Both the position numbers and the translations under genes were made by a program. From positions 106,161-170,160 of the forward strand of contig VMRY01000010.1 of assembly GCA_007713595.1 (NCBI GenBank): a stretch of 64,000 nucleotides of DNA, written 5' to 3'. The notes under the pieces were generated by a model. That model searched no databases. It worked only from the letters and a program-made list of their open reading frames with translations, and was not told the origin of the DNA. Of this stretch, positions 27,792 to 37,012 are shown piece after piece; position 1 is the stretch's first letter; each line of letters begins with the position of its first letter. This DNA comes from Sedimenticola thiotaurini (GTDB taxonomy: Bacteria > Pseudomonadota > Gammaproteobacteria > Chromatiales > Chromatiaceae).

Positions 27792-27868
27792 GTAGCACAG
27801 CAAACCTAGGGCACCAGCAACGCTTATGGTATATTTTACCCACGGTTTAATAGATGCCCCAGGTACTC

Positions 27869-29311
27869 ATGTCCTTTGATATTCCAGATTTTTCAGCTGT
27901 AAAAATCCTGGTCGTTGGCGACGTCATGCTCGATCGCTACTGGCACGGCGATACCCATCGCATCTCCCCTGAAGCGCCAGTACCGGTAGTCAGGATTATG
28001 CAAAATGAAGTACGCCCGGGAGGCGCTGGAAATGTAGCGCTCAATATTGCGGCTGTTGGCGGGAAGCCGACCCTGATGGGTATCACAGGCAATGATGATG
28101 AATCGGGAGTATTACAAAAAATCCTGGCTGATGCTGGGATCGCATGCCACTTTGAACAGGCCCCTAACCAGCCGACCATAACCAAGCTACGGGTTATCAG
28201 CCGTCATCAACAACTGTTACGCCTGGATTTTGAAGACGGCTTCCAAAACTATAATGCCGATAGTCTGATTGAGCATTTCCGCGAACAACTCAATCAGCAT
28301 GACCTGGTTCTTCTGTCTGACTACGGGAAAGGCACCCTAAACAATGTTCAGATGATGATTGAACTTGCCCAACAGGCCAAAAAACCGATCATTATCGATC
28401 CGAAGGGAACAGATTTCGAAAGGTATCGTGGCGCAACGCTGATAACCCCCAATCTGGGAGAGTTCGAAGCCGTGGCCGGCAAAGTATCAGACAATGATGC
28501 GTTATCCAGCAAAGGCAGGTCGATGCTCGATCAGTTTGGCTTCGAAGCACTACTGGTGACCCGTGGCGAACTCGGGATGACGCTGCTACAAAACGGCAAA
28601 CCAGACAAACACCACCCTACTCACGCGCAAGAAGTCTTTGATGTAACCGGTGCTGGCGACACAGTAATCTCTATCCTCTCCACCGCATTGGCCAGCGGCA
28701 TGCCCCTGGATGCTGCAACTCAACTCGCCAATATCGCAGCCGGCATTGTTGTGGGTAAACTCGGAACATCCACTGTAAGCCTGGCAGAACTTAAGTACGC
28801 CATTCAGGAACGGCAGGTCGCACACACCGGCATGGTTGATGAAGAACAACTACTCACCGCAGTCACCCAGGCAAGGGAACGCGGCGAGAGTATTGTCATG
28901 ACTAACGGCTGCTTTGATATTCTGCATGCAGGCCATGTCACTTATCTTGAGCAAGCCAGTCGCCTCGGTGATCGACTGATAGTTGCTGTCAATATTGATG
29001 AAACCGTTCGCGCCCTGAAAGGTGCAGACAGACCAGTGAATACGCTATGGCGGCGTATGACGGTACTCGCGGCTCTAGGCTGTGTTGACTGGGTGGTTCC
29101 CTTTTCAGAAGAGACACCCGAGCGGCTGATCTGCCAGATATTACCTGACTTCCTGGTGAAAGGCGGTGACAACGATCCTGACTTAATCCCTGGTTCAAAA
29201 TGTGTACGTGAGGCAGGCGGTGAAGTGCGCGTCATGCAGCTTGTTGACAGCTGCTCAACCACTGGAATGATTAAAACCATTCGCGACAGCGATAGCGGTC
29301 CTTCGAAATGA
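27869..29311 (+). CDS. hldE: Bifunctional heptose-7-phosphate kinase / heptose-1-phosphate adenylyltransferase
   Basis: A two-domain enzyme making ADP-heptose for the LPS core. The PfkB-type kinase (about 1-320) has VVGDVMLDRYW, RPGGAGNVALNIA and the DVTGAGDTVIS active-site motif. The cytidylyltransferase-like domain (about 345-480) has TNGCFDILHAGHVTYL with the HxGH signature and VKGGDNDPDLIPGS. The track starts at 27854; the ATG at 27869 (MSFDIPDF) lines up with E. coli HldE (MKVTLPEF) and has AGG upstream, giving 480 residues. Its stop overlaps the next gene by ATGA. gmhA, the preceding step, lies three genes later. Confidence 0.93.
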   Translation: MSFDIPDFSAVKILVVGDVMLDRYWHGDTHRISPEAPVPVVRIMQNEVRPGGAGNVALNIAAVGGKPTLMGITGNDDESGVLQKILADAGIACHFEQAPNQPTITKLRVISRHQQLLRLDFEDGFQNYNADSLIEHFREQLNQHDLVLLSDYGKGTLNNVQMMIELAQQAKKPIIIDPKGTDFERYRGATLITPNLGEFEAVAGKVSDNDALSSKGRSMLDQFGFEALLVTRGELGMTLLQNGKPDKHHPTHAQEVFDVTGAGDTVISILSTALASGMPLDAATQLANIAAGIVVGKLGTSTVSLAELKYAIQERQVAHTGMVDEEQLLTAVTQARERGESIVMTNGCFDILHAGHVTYLEQASRLGDRLIVAVNIDETVRALKGADRPVNTLWRRMTVLAALGCVDWVVPFSEETPERLICQILPDFLVKGGDNDPDLIPGSKCVREAGGEVRVMQLVDSCSTTGMIKTIRDSDSGPSK

Positions 29312-30498
29312 CCATCAGTGTACAAGCGGATATTACCGTCTTTGGGAGCGGTATCGCTGGACTCTGGATTAGCTCAGTACTGCGCCAGAAAGGCTTTTCT
29401 GTCGCACTAATTGAGTCAGCCTCAGTTGGTGGTATCCAGACAATCGCTTCGCAGGGCATTATCCACGGCGGTACCAAATATGCTTTGTCCGGTACACTTA
29501 GCGAAGCAACTCGGGCAATAGGTGATATGCCTCAACTCTGGCGCAGCTGCCTATCAGGTACAGGCCCACTCGATCTCAGTGATGTAAAAATACTTTCCGA
29601 ATACCAATTCCTCTGGTCCACTGAAAACCTGATATCCCAACTCACCGGTTTTTTTGCAAGTAAAGCAATGCGCAGTCGAATCCAGGCCGTAGCAGAAGAG
29701 TCACGACCTGCGCCTTTCAATACGACAAAATTCAAAGGGAATCTCTATCAGCTGGATGAGCTCGTACTGGACATACCCTCCCTGATAAAATCACTCTCCA
29801 GGCGATTGATAGAGCAAACCATTACTGCAGATCCCGCCCATATAGGACTAAAGCCTGAAACACCGCATTCACTCACCATTCAGCAGGCAAGCGGTAGGTT
29901 AATAATCGACTCCCAGTATATGATTTTAGCTGCAGGCGCCGGTAATAAGTCGCTCCTTGCACAACTCGGCAAAACCTCACCAGCAATGCAGTTACGCCCC
30001 TTGCATATGGTCATGCTCAAAGGCCAACTCCCTGAGCTTTACGCACACTGCATCGGCGCAAATGCCAATCCCCGCCTGACGATTACCAGCGCGAAACACA
30101 GACAGCAAAACATCTGGTATATCGGTGGCCAATTAGCAGAGAGTGGGGTTGGGATTTCTCCAGATGTCCAGATCAGTCGCGCCAAGGATGAACTAAGCGC
30201 AACAATGCCATGGGTAGATACAGGCAAAACAGAATGGGCGACTTTTTTGGCGCAACGCGCCGAACCAAAAATGAAAAACAGACGCAGGCCCGATAGCTAT
30301 TTTCTTCAACATGACAATAGAATCACCACCGTATGGCCGACTAAACTGGCATTTGCACCGCGATTAGCGAGCGACGTCCTTAGTCAACTAGACCAGACCA
30401 ACATTAGACCCAAGACCACTCAATCTGATCTCAGCATTTACTCGCTTGAAAACAAGCTAGCCAAGCCACCATGGGAGACTGCCATCCAATGGAAATGA
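29308..30498 (+). CDS. FAD-dependent oxidoreductase (DAO-type) in the heptose operon
   Basis: A 396-residue flavoprotein-like sequence. The dinucleotide-binding start is ITVFGSGIAGLWISSVLRQ (GxGxxG about 13-18), followed by VALIESASVGGIQTIASQGI and a second FAD-contact region YMILAAGAGNKSLLAQLG (about 211-228). This is the DAO/glycine-oxidase architecture. The C-terminal segment is less conserved. It overlaps hldE by ATGA and the next aldo/keto reductase by ATGA, so all are produced together. No known ADP-heptose pathway step needs an FAD oxidase. It might oxidise a heptose derivative or act on an amino acid or polyol; the substrate is unknown. Confidence 0.75.
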   Translation: MTISVQADITVFGSGIAGLWISSVLRQKGFSVALIESASVGGIQTIASQGIIHGGTKYALSGTLSEATRAIGDMPQLWRSCLSGTGPLDLSDVKILSEYQFLWSTENLISQLTGFFASKAMRSRIQAVAEESRPAPFNTTKFKGNLYQLDELVLDIPSLIKSLSRRLIEQTITADPAHIGLKPETPHSLTIQQASGRLIIDSQYMILAAGAGNKSLLAQLGKTSPAMQLRPLHMVMLKGQLPELYAHCIGANANPRLTITSAKHRQQNIWYIGGQLAESGVGISPDVQISRAKDELSATMPWVDTGKTEWATFLAQRAEPKMKNRRRPDSYFLQHDNRITTVWPTKLAFAPRLASDVLSQLDQTNIRPKTTQSDLSIYSLENKLAKPPWETAIQWK

Positions 30499-31277
30499 GA
30501 CGGCTGGGCAGCACAGAGATAATGATCAGCCCCCTGGGACTCGGCACGGTCAAATTCGGCCGCAACGAGCAGGTAAAATACCCAAGCCATTTCAACATTC
30601 CTGATGATAAGGCGGTTCAACACATCCTTTCGCTGGCAAAGGAGCATGGAATTAATTTGCTGGATACTGCACCCGCTTACGGTACAAGCCAGGAGCGCAT
30701 TGGAAAACTGTTACCCGGAAAACGTGAAGAATGGGTGATCGTATCTAAAGTTGGAGAATTTTTTGAGAACGGACAATCACGATTCGACTTCAGCTTTAAT
30801 ACCACAATTAAAGTTATAGAAGAGACTCTGGCTACCTTAAAGACGGATTATCTTGATGTCGCACTCATCCATTCAGATGGTAATGACCTCAAGATACTCG
30901 AACAAGAAGGTGCTGCGGATGCACTAAGAACACTAAAAGAGAGAGGACTTATACGTGCCCACGGAATGTCCAGCAAAACGATCGAGGGTGGAGTGCAGGT
31001 GGTGAAAGTAATGGATATCGTCATGGTGACCTGCAATCCTTCCTACAATGAGGAATTGCCAGTCCTTCAAGCCGCAGAAAAGAGCAACAAAGGTGTGCTG
31101 ATAAAAAAAGGCCTGCAGAGTGGCCATGTTGCCGGAGGGCAAGGGGTAGAGGAGTCCCTGCGCTTTATCTTCTCCCAACCAGGCGTTAATGGCATGATCG
31201 TCGGGACCATCAACCCGGATCATTTACTAAGCAATATCCGCATAATGGAACACGTGCTACAGAAGGTACCGGAATGA
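30495..31277 (+). CDS. Aldo/keto reductase in the heptose operon
   Basis: A 260-residue aldo/keto reductase. RRLGSTEIMISPLGLGTVKFG at the N-terminus, LLDTAPAYGTSQERIG (Asp and Tyr), VIVSKVGEF (Lys) and VALIHSDGND (His) give the catalytic tetrad. It contrasts with the reductase at 14087 by lacking several of that enzyme's loops. The ORF track starts at 30471. The ATG at 30495 overlaps the FAD gene stop as ATGA and fits the family's MRxRxLG start; 30489 is an alternative. It joins gmhA through another ATGA. Its substrate is unknown; the pairing with the FAD oxidase is the most suggestive feature. Confidence 0.78.
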   Translation: MRRLGSTEIMISPLGLGTVKFGRNEQVKYPSHFNIPDDKAVQHILSLAKEHGINLLDTAPAYGTSQERIGKLLPGKREEWVIVSKVGEFFENGQSRFDFSFNTTIKVIEETLATLKTDYLDVALIHSDGNDLKILEQEGAADALRTLKERGLIRAHGMSSKTIEGGVQVVKVMDIVMVTCNPSYNEELPVLQAAEKSNKGVLIKKGLQSGHVAGGQGVEESLRFIFSQPGVNGMIVGTINPDHLLSNIRIMEHVLQKVPE

Positions 31278-31870
31278 GCAATAGCCACACAGATCAATTA
31301 AAACTTTTTCTCGAACGTTCCATCGTGGCAAAACGGGAACTATTGCAGGATACGGAACAACTGAAAGCGTTTGATCGCGCCATGCAGGAAATCATAATCT
31401 GCTACCAGCAAGGCGGACGCCTCTATATAGCGGGGAATGGTGGTTCAGCCGCCGATGCCCAGCATCTGGCGGCTGAACTGGTCTGCCGCTTTGGCAAGGA
31501 GCGGCCTGCGCTGCCGGCAGAAGCATTAACCGTAGACAGCTCTACCGTGACTGCCATCGGCAATGACTATGGCTATGATCATATCTTTAGCCGGCAAGTA
31601 GAGGGCAAGATGAAGCAGGGCGATATCTTCTTGGCCATAACCACCTCCGGTAATTCACCTAATATCCTGAGGGCACTGGAGCAGTGTAGAAGCATGGGAT
31701 TGACCAGCATCCTGCTCTCTGGGCATCAGGGTGGAAAGGCAGCTGCCCTGGCCAACCACCTCATTCTGGCCAAAGGTGAGAAGACAAGCACTATACAAGA
31801 GCTACATATCGTAATTATCCACGCCCTGTGTCAATGTATTGAAGAGAGTATTTTCTCTGAATACGGATAA
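31274..31870 (+). CDS. gmhA: Phosphoheptose isomerase (SIS domain)
   Basis: A 198-residue SIS-domain isomerase that turns sedoheptulose-7-phosphate into D-glycero-D-manno-heptose-7-phosphate, feeding HldE. LYIAGNGGSAADAQHLAAEL (48-67), the SSTVTAIGNDYGYDHIF segment and AITTSGNSPNILRAL match GmhA (DiaA is a close paralogue). Placement in an operon with hldE favours GmhA. It is the last gene of the plus-strand operon. It converges with wbpE 17 bp away, and no clear terminator separates the two. Confidence 0.88.
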   Translation: MSNSHTDQLKLFLERSIVAKRELLQDTEQLKAFDRAMQEIIICYQQGGRLYIAGNGGSAADAQHLAAELVCRFGKERPALPAEALTVDSSTVTAIGNDYGYDHIFSRQVEGKMKQGDIFLAITTSGNSPNILRALEQCRSMGLTSILLSGHQGGKAAALANHLILAKGEKTSTIQELHIVIIHALCQCIEESIFSEYG

Positions 31871-31887
31871 TTGCCTGAGAAAAGTTA

Positions 31888-33009
31888 TCAATTTTTGACA
31901 TGAGGAACAGCATCCATACATTCCGCAAAACACGCCACCACTTCACTTTGCTGTTCAGTCTCAAGATAGGGATGCATAGGTAAACTCATTACACATTTTG
32001 ATACTAACTCTGCGACTGGCACTTGTGCCTCAGCATCAGCAAAAGCTGGCTGCAAATTTAGCGGAATAGGATAGTGAACAGCAACAGGAACCCCTCTGTC
32101 AGTCATATGCTCAACAACCTGATCTCGGCAATTTGTACTGATCGTAAATTGGGCAAAAACACTCACACAGTCATCCCTGACATATGGCAGCGTAACATTG
32201 GTAATGTTGGAGCCAGTGAATAACTCCAGATAATTTTCTGCGACTCTAGCTCGCAATGCCAGCTCATCTTCGAAAATTGTCAGCTTTGACAATAATATTG
32301 CGGCCTGCAGCGTATCAAGCCTACCATTGATACCAACCAAAGGATGATGGTAGCGCCTATCCTGACCATGCACTCGTATCTGCCTCATCAAGAGGGCCAG
32401 TTCATCATCATCCGTGAAACATGCTCCCCCATCACCATACCCGCCAAGCGGTTTAGATGGAAAAAAACTTGTGCAGGCTAATTCAGTTAAGCTACATGAA
32501 CGTCTACCTTTATAGAGAGCCCCAAAGCTTTGAGCCGCATCTTCAATCACCGGAATACCATGTCGTTTTGCAATAGATTTAATGCTATCAAAATCGGGAC
32601 ATTGCCCGTAAAGCGATACAGGAAGTATTGCCTTGGTCCTATCGGTTATTGCTGCCTCAATCAATGCAGGGTTGATATTGTAAGTGTCCCTTAAAATATC
32701 GACAAATACAGGTTTTGCACCAAGCAAGGCGATCACCTCAGCTGTTGCAATAAAGCTAAAGGGCGTTGTGATCACTTCATCACCAGGGCGAACTCCTAGC
32801 GCCATTAAAGCAATTAAAAGCGCGTCCGTTCCACTCGCCACACCTACACAATGCTTAACTCCTACAAATTCAGCCAGCCGCTCTTCCAGTTCAAATACTT
32901 CCTTACCTAAAATGTATTGACCATGATCAAAAACAGCCTTAACACGCTTTTCTATATCAGCTCGTATTCGAGCCTGCTGTGCTGCCAAATCTATAAATTG
33001 CATATTCAA
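31888..33009 (-). CDS. wbpE: UDP-2-acetamido-3-keto sugar transaminase (WbpE-type)
   Basis: A 373-residue DegT/DnrJ/EryC1 aminotransferase. MQFIDLAAQQARIR at the start, YILGKEVFELEERLAEFVGVK, SGTDALLIALMALGV, and SFFPSKPLGGYGDGG with the PLP lysine (about 187) are those of WbpE/WlbC. This enzyme aminates the 3-keto group of UDP-GlcNAc uronate using glutamate. It is the third enzyme for UDP-GlcNAc(3NAc)A, with WbpB and WbpD encoded just upstream (37 and about 620 bp away). Downstream the gene ends the minus-strand group, 17 bp from gmhA on the opposite strand. Confidence 0.85.
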   Translation of the reverse strand: MNMQFIDLAAQQARIRADIEKRVKAVFDHGQYILGKEVFELEERLAEFVGVKHCVGVASGTDALLIALMALGVRPGDEVITTPFSFIATAEVIALLGAKPVFVDILRDTYNINPALIEAAITDRTKAILPVSLYGQCPDFDSIKSIAKRHGIPVIEDAAQSFGALYKGRRSCSLTELACTSFFPSKPLGGYGDGGACFTDDDELALLMRQIRVHGQDRRYHHPLVGINGRLDTLQAAILLSKLTIFEDELALRARVAENYLELFTGSNITNVTLPYVRDDCVSVFAQFTISTNCRDQVVEHMTDRGVPVAVHYPIPLNLQPAFADAEAQVPVAELVSKCVMSLPMHPYLETEQQSEVVACFAECMDAVPHVKN

Positions 33010-33046
33010 TCCTACGGATACAATAACTCGAGCTATCTGATACGCA

Positions 33047-33625
33047 TCAACTTATGCGACTCACATGACCCGCCTTAAGCTCGTACAAGACACCTGTATT
33101 AGGACATGTAAAGATACAATTATCTTCTTCCAAAAAGTTCAAACGCTCCCCATACTCACTCATCCAGCCTATTTGTCGCGCTGGGACACCAACCATTAAT
33201 GCATAGTCTGGAACATCAGAACAAATAACCGCACCAGCACCAACGAATGCAAATTGCCCAATGGTAACACCACAAACCACTGTGCAATTTGCACCTAAAG
33301 TTGCGCCTTTTCTAACCAAAGTTGCACGGTATTCATCTTTTCTAGAAACAGCTGAGCGTGGATTATGAACATTGGTAAACACCATACTTGGCCCACAAAA
33401 CACATCATCTTCCAGTGTCACATTATCATAGACAGAGACATTGTTCTGGATCTTCACATTGCTCCCAATTTTAACGACATTTCCAATAAATACATTCTGG
33501 CCAAGACTGCAATTTTTTCCGATATCAGCTCCTGCTGAAACATGCACCCAATGCCATATTTTCGTTCCATCCCCAATTTTTGCACCGTCATCAATCAGTG
33601 CGGTTTTGTGCACAAATAAGTCCAT
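33047..33625 (-). CDS. wbpD: UDP-2-acetamido-3-amino-glucuronate N-acetyltransferase (WbpD-type)
   Basis: A 192-residue left-handed beta-helix enzyme. [22 protein letters not shown] starts the protein, followed by many hexapeptide repeats ([20 protein letters not shown]), [39 protein letters not shown] and [22 protein letters not shown]. The motif set is that of WbpD/WlbB, which use acetyl-CoA to acetylate the 3-amino group. The last 25 residues carry [13 protein letters not shown]. It lies 37 bp before wbpE and 9 bp after wbpB, same strand. Confidence 0.87.
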   Translation of the reverse strand: MDLFVHKTALIDDGAKIGDGTKIWHWVHVSAGADIGKNCSLGQNVFIGNVVKIGSNVKIQNNVSVYDNVTLEDDVFCGPSMVFTNVHNPRSAVSRKDEYRATLVRKGATLGANCTVVCGVTIGQFAFVGAGAVICSDVPDYALMVGVPARQIGWMSEYGERLNFLEEDNCIFTCPNTGVLYELKAGHVSRIS

Positions 33626-33634
33626 AAATCAATC

Positions 33635-34699
33635 TCAATACTCAAGCGGCAAAGAGACGCGTCTGCCATCCCGCGAAGACAGATAAGCCGCTATAAGGAT
33701 TTCCAACGATCGCAACCCTTCGCGACCGTCCGTTTCTGGGGCCGCTTTTCCCTGAAGCGCCTTTATAACATTATCGTAATAGAGCGGATGACCATAACCA
33801 TACACAGAGGAAGTCTGGTAATTGGCATCCTTAATTAAATGATCATTTTCATCAGCATCTTCAAATTCCCAGTGCTGTATCTCATTAACAGCAACACCAC
33901 CCACTCTAACTGTACCCTTTTCACCAATGATGGTTATAGATCCTTCCAGGTTCTTTGGATAAGTCAGCATTGTTACGTTCATTGAACCCATAGCCCCATT
34001 GCGCCAACGAACGCCCAAGGTTGCTGTATCTTCCACCTCGATATCTCTGGCAAGAGTTCCCGTATACGCCTGTAAACTTTCAACCGGACCAATCAACCAA
34101 TCGAGCAGATCAACATAATGACTGGCTTGATTCATCAAGGCACCACCATCAAATTCCCACGTCCCTCGCCATGCATCCATATCATAGTATTCTTGCGGCC
34201 TAGTCCAGAAAACATTAACAACAACCATATGAATACGACCAAAACGTTTCTTTTCTACAGCTCTCTTTAATAACTGAAGAGTAGTATTTCGTCGATTCTG
34301 CTTGACGACAAAAAGATGTACTCCTGCGGCATCACAGGCCTCAACCATCTGCACCCCATCCTGCCACCGAGTAGCCATTGGCTTTTCTGTCATTACATGG
34401 CGACCTGCTTCTGCGGCCTGTATGGTTTGTAGTGGATGCAATCCACTAGGTGTAGTCAACACGATAACATCAGCATCTGATTGTTCTATCATTTCTCTAT
34501 AACTTCTATAACCGGGAACCCCTTGATTCTTCTTTTGGGCCCCAATCAATCTTTGCTCATCTGTATCGCACAGCGCTACTAGTTCGGCATGCTCAGCGTG
34601 TTTAGAAATAGCCTCGAAATGTTTTGCTGAAATCCGACCACATCCAGCAAGTGCAAATTTAATTTTTCTGTCATTGATGGGCTTGGGTTTTTGGAACAT
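33635..34699 (-). CDS. wbpB: UDP-N-acetyl-glucosaminuronate 3-dehydrogenase (WbpB/WlbA-type)
   Basis: A 354-residue Gfo/Idh oxidoreductase. KFALAGCGRISAKHFEAI (14-31) binds NAD; VMTEKPMATRWQDGV holds the EKP lysine; VVNVFWTRPQEYYDMDAWRG and MNQASHYVDLLDWLIG (catalytic His) mark WbpB/WlbA. It oxidises C3 of UDP-GlcNAc uronate, the step before WbpE. The first enzyme, the UDP-GlcNAc 6-dehydrogenase WbpA, is not in the window. The three-gene set follows the order dehydrogenase, acetyltransferase, aminotransferase, as in Bordetella wlbABC. Confidence 0.86.
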   Translation of the reverse strand: MFQKPKPINDRKIKFALAGCGRISAKHFEAISKHAEHAELVALCDTDEQRLIGAQKKNQGVPGYRSYREMIEQSDADVIVLTTPSGLHPLQTIQAAEAGRHVMTEKPMATRWQDGVQMVEACDAAGVHLFVVKQNRRNTTLQLLKRAVEKKRFGRIHMVVVNVFWTRPQEYYDMDAWRGTWEFDGGALMNQASHYVDLLDWLIGPVESLQAYTGTLARDIEVEDTATLGVRWRNGAMGSMNVTMLTYPKNLEGSITIIGEKGTVRVGGVAVNEIQHWEFEDADENDHLIKDANYQTSSVYGYGHPLYYDNVIKALQGKAAPETDGREGLRSLEILIAAYLSSRDGRRVSLPLEY

Positions 34700-34782
34700 G
34701 ATCAGTAACTCAACATTATTTAAAGTTAAAAAAATATTTTATGCAGCGCATTATCATGGCATTCAACTGATAACCACTATCA

Positions 34783-35973
34783 TCAAACGATCTTTCTTCT
34801 ATGCATTCTACTGTGAGTCAGAATGTACAGCACAGAAAAACAAAACAACATGTAGTATCTCGTAATGGGATGAATATACCCTTTATCCAGGATGCCACCA
34901 ATGAGCGCGGCAACACCTGAGGAAAAAAACACCGCATAAACTCTTCTATCCATTCCTTCTAGCACCTGATAGGCGCGGGGTAAGTTTGATAGCAAGACAA
35001 AAATCAAAGTCAGGTAACCCAGCAGACCTAATAGGCCTGTCTCATACCAGATTTCGATAAACATATTATGCAGGTGTTTAACATAGCTCACCTCGGGTAG
35101 GAATTCGATTGACCTTCGCATTCCTACCCCAGTTAAATAATTTTCTGGAGGATGAGTTAATGCCTCAGCCCAGATCTCCAATCGCAATGAACTAAGCTGA
35201 TTAAGCCACTGGAAAAGCCCGTCGTCAGAGTTTAAAGGCTGGGAATTAATAATCAAGCCATCTACTGCCAGAGCAGTGATGATGATAACAGGCACTGCAA
35301 AAAGAAAAACCTGCATCTTTCTCGCATAGAACGAAAAGTAGACAGCTCCACCTATCAACAGCATTAGCAATTCTGTTCTACTATCAGCAAAAGAAAGGAG
35401 CACTAGTGATAACAGATAAAACATTACATACATAGAAGCTGATGACTTTTGTTCTTCCTTTGTATGGAAAAAGATCAAAGGAGCCAGCGTTGCCAATATC
35501 ATTCCGTTTACTTGAGTGGCGGGATGAAAGTCTTTTAAAATAAAAAAGAAATATCCCAGCTCAGATGCAAAGCCAATAAGTAACGCAACAGAAATCCAGA
35601 CCAATACACGATTATCTGCCTCACGACTCTCTAACGAAGATACGCCCACCGTAAATATCAGTACAAGTCCAGACAATGCATAGAGCACCCAGTACTTAAA
35701 ACTTCGCGCAGAAAAATCGGGGTAAAATACCGATACTAGAAATAGTACCAATAACAGGATGAGCAAATAGACGGGAGTTCGATGTGGCCGAAGGTCCAGG
35801 AACCTTAATGAATAAAGACCACACAACAGATACAGCAGCTGAAGAGAGTCACCCAATCCCCTTCCAATGAAATAACTCGCAATCACTATCACTGGTAAGA
35901 TTAAGGCATGGCGCATAAACCAACCAGCAACACCAGTGGCTCGGCCAACTTCGTACTTTAAATCAGTTTCCAT
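34783..35973 (-). CDS. O-antigen ligase-like membrane protein (Wzy_C superfamily)
   Basis: A 396-residue membrane protein with about 10-12 hydrophobic helices. The large periplasmic loop after the seventh or eighth helix contains SYVKHLHNMFIEIWYETGLLG, and the H-N-x-x-x-x-x-x-E-T-G-x-x-G pattern is a mark of the O-antigen ligase/Wzy_C family (WaaL, PglL, Wzy). Its position next to core glycosyltransferase genes and the wbpBDE set suggests a ligase or a polymerase for a second glycan. The sequence is visibly richer in A+T than glnE nearby, as is common for such genes. Confidence 0.75.
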   Translation of the reverse strand: METDLKYEVGRATGVAGWFMRHALILPVIVIASYFIGRGLGDSLQLLYLLCGLYSLRFLDLRPHRTPVYLLILLLVLFLVSVFYPDFSARSFKYWVLYALSGLVLIFTVGVSSLESREADNRVLVWISVALLIGFASELGYFFFILKDFHPATQVNGMILATLAPLIFFHTKEEQKSSASMYVMFYLLSLVLLSFADSRTELLMLLIGGAVYFSFYARKMQVFLFAVPVIIITALAVDGLIINSQPLNSDDGLFQWLNQLSSLRLEIWAEALTHPPENYLTGVGMRRSIEFLPEVSYVKHLHNMFIEIWYETGLLGLLGYLTLIFVLLSNLPRAYQVLEGMDRRVYAVFFSSGVAALIGGILDKGYIHPITRYYMLFCFSVLYILTHSRMHRRKIV

Positions 35974-36013
35974 GTATTGATCTGTTCCTATCTCGGCATG
36001 AGGTACTTATTAT

Positions 36014-37012
36014 CTAAACTGCATCATTGTATCCCAATATTTCACGGTATAGCTTGATGTGCTGACCCGCAATATTAGAGAGTAAGAAGCCAGGTTGATG
36101 CAGCTTTTGCAATTGCTTGAAACGTTCGGCGTAGTTTTCATAATCTTGAGATATCTGTTCAATTTTCTTTGCAAAGCTGCCATGCTCCACTAACAGATCG
36201 GGCGGTAAAATCTCTGGCACGATACCAACCGGCGTTGAGATCAGCATATTGCCATAAAACAGTGCCTCAAGAGCGATGACCGGCCCACCTTCGCTCTTTG
36301 AACTGACAACAACCATATCGGCTTCACTTAATTGTTGCGGAATATCCTCACGAAAGCCCATCAACTCAACCCGGTCCGAAAGACCCAGGCTTTTAATCAA
36401 ACCTTGCAAATACTGAAGTTGACTACCTGACCCGATAATTTTTAGTAAAAACTTCACATCAAGGTTTGCCAGATCGCGCAACAACAGATCAAAGCCTTTG
36501 ATTGGATCAAGGCGACCAACAGCCGCGATTGTAAATTTATCAGGACGCAGCTTACGCGGCGCGATAGAGATAGGTGATAACGCATTATGTATCACATGAA
36601 CAGCTGGATTATTTATAGTTTTCTTAACCTGATCAGATACAGCTATGACGTTACGCACACGATTAAATATGTTACCTTTCCGTGGATTATGCTTAGTCGC
36701 CACATGCGGAATATTCAATAGCCTATTCAGCAAATAAAATATTTCGGTTGCTTTAGCAAAATGGCTATGCACTATATCTGGCTTGATTTCTAGAAACTTC
36801 TTGCGCAACTCCCACAGCAAAAAAGGGTTCTTCCGCGAATTTTTATGCTCATATTGGCAGACAGTAACATTATCTGAAACTCTATTTAAATAATGTGAGC
36901 CTTTCGGAATTACCAATGTTATGTCGCACAAACATGACAACTCATTTACCAGGTCAACATAAAACTCACCTCGACCAAGTCCACGCGATGCAATAAAGTG
37001 ACACACCTTCAC
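36014..37012 (-). CDS. GT4-family glycosyltransferase
   Basis: A 332-residue GT-B enzyme. The N-terminal half has CHFIASRGLGRGEFYVDLV and IVHSHFAKATEIFYLL. The C-terminal half has FTIAAVGRLDPIKGFDLLLRDL (about 160-181, donor-binding start) and SSKSEGGPVIALEALFYG (about 243-260, the E-x7-E motif as EGGPVIALE). It overlaps the next upstream glycosyltransferase gene by 4 bp (37009-37012). It probably adds a hexose to the LPS core or to the uronic-acid-containing chain; no donor can be assigned. Confidence 0.84.
   Translation of the reverse strand: MKVCHFIASRGLGRGEFYVDLVNELSCLCDITLVIPKGSHYLNRVSDNVTVCQYEHKNSRKNPFLLWELRKKFLEIKPDIVHSHFAKATEIFYLLNRLLNIPHVATKHNPRKGNIFNRVRNVIAVSDQVKKTINNPAVHVIHNALSPISIAPRKLRPDKFTIAAVGRLDPIKGFDLLLRDLANLDVKFLLKIIGSGSQLQYLQGLIKSLGLSDRVELMGFREDIPQQLSEADMVVVSSKSEGGPVIALEALFYGNMLISTPVGIVPEILPPDLLVEHGSFAKKIEQISQDYENYAERFKQLQKLHQPGFLLSNIAGQHIKLYREILGYNDAV

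Noticed and set aside
31871-31887. Bidirectional terminator between gmhA and wbpE
   Set aside because: The 17-bp convergent gap has no stable hairpin with T run; a weak TTTTCTC/GAGAAAA pairing extends into coding sequence.
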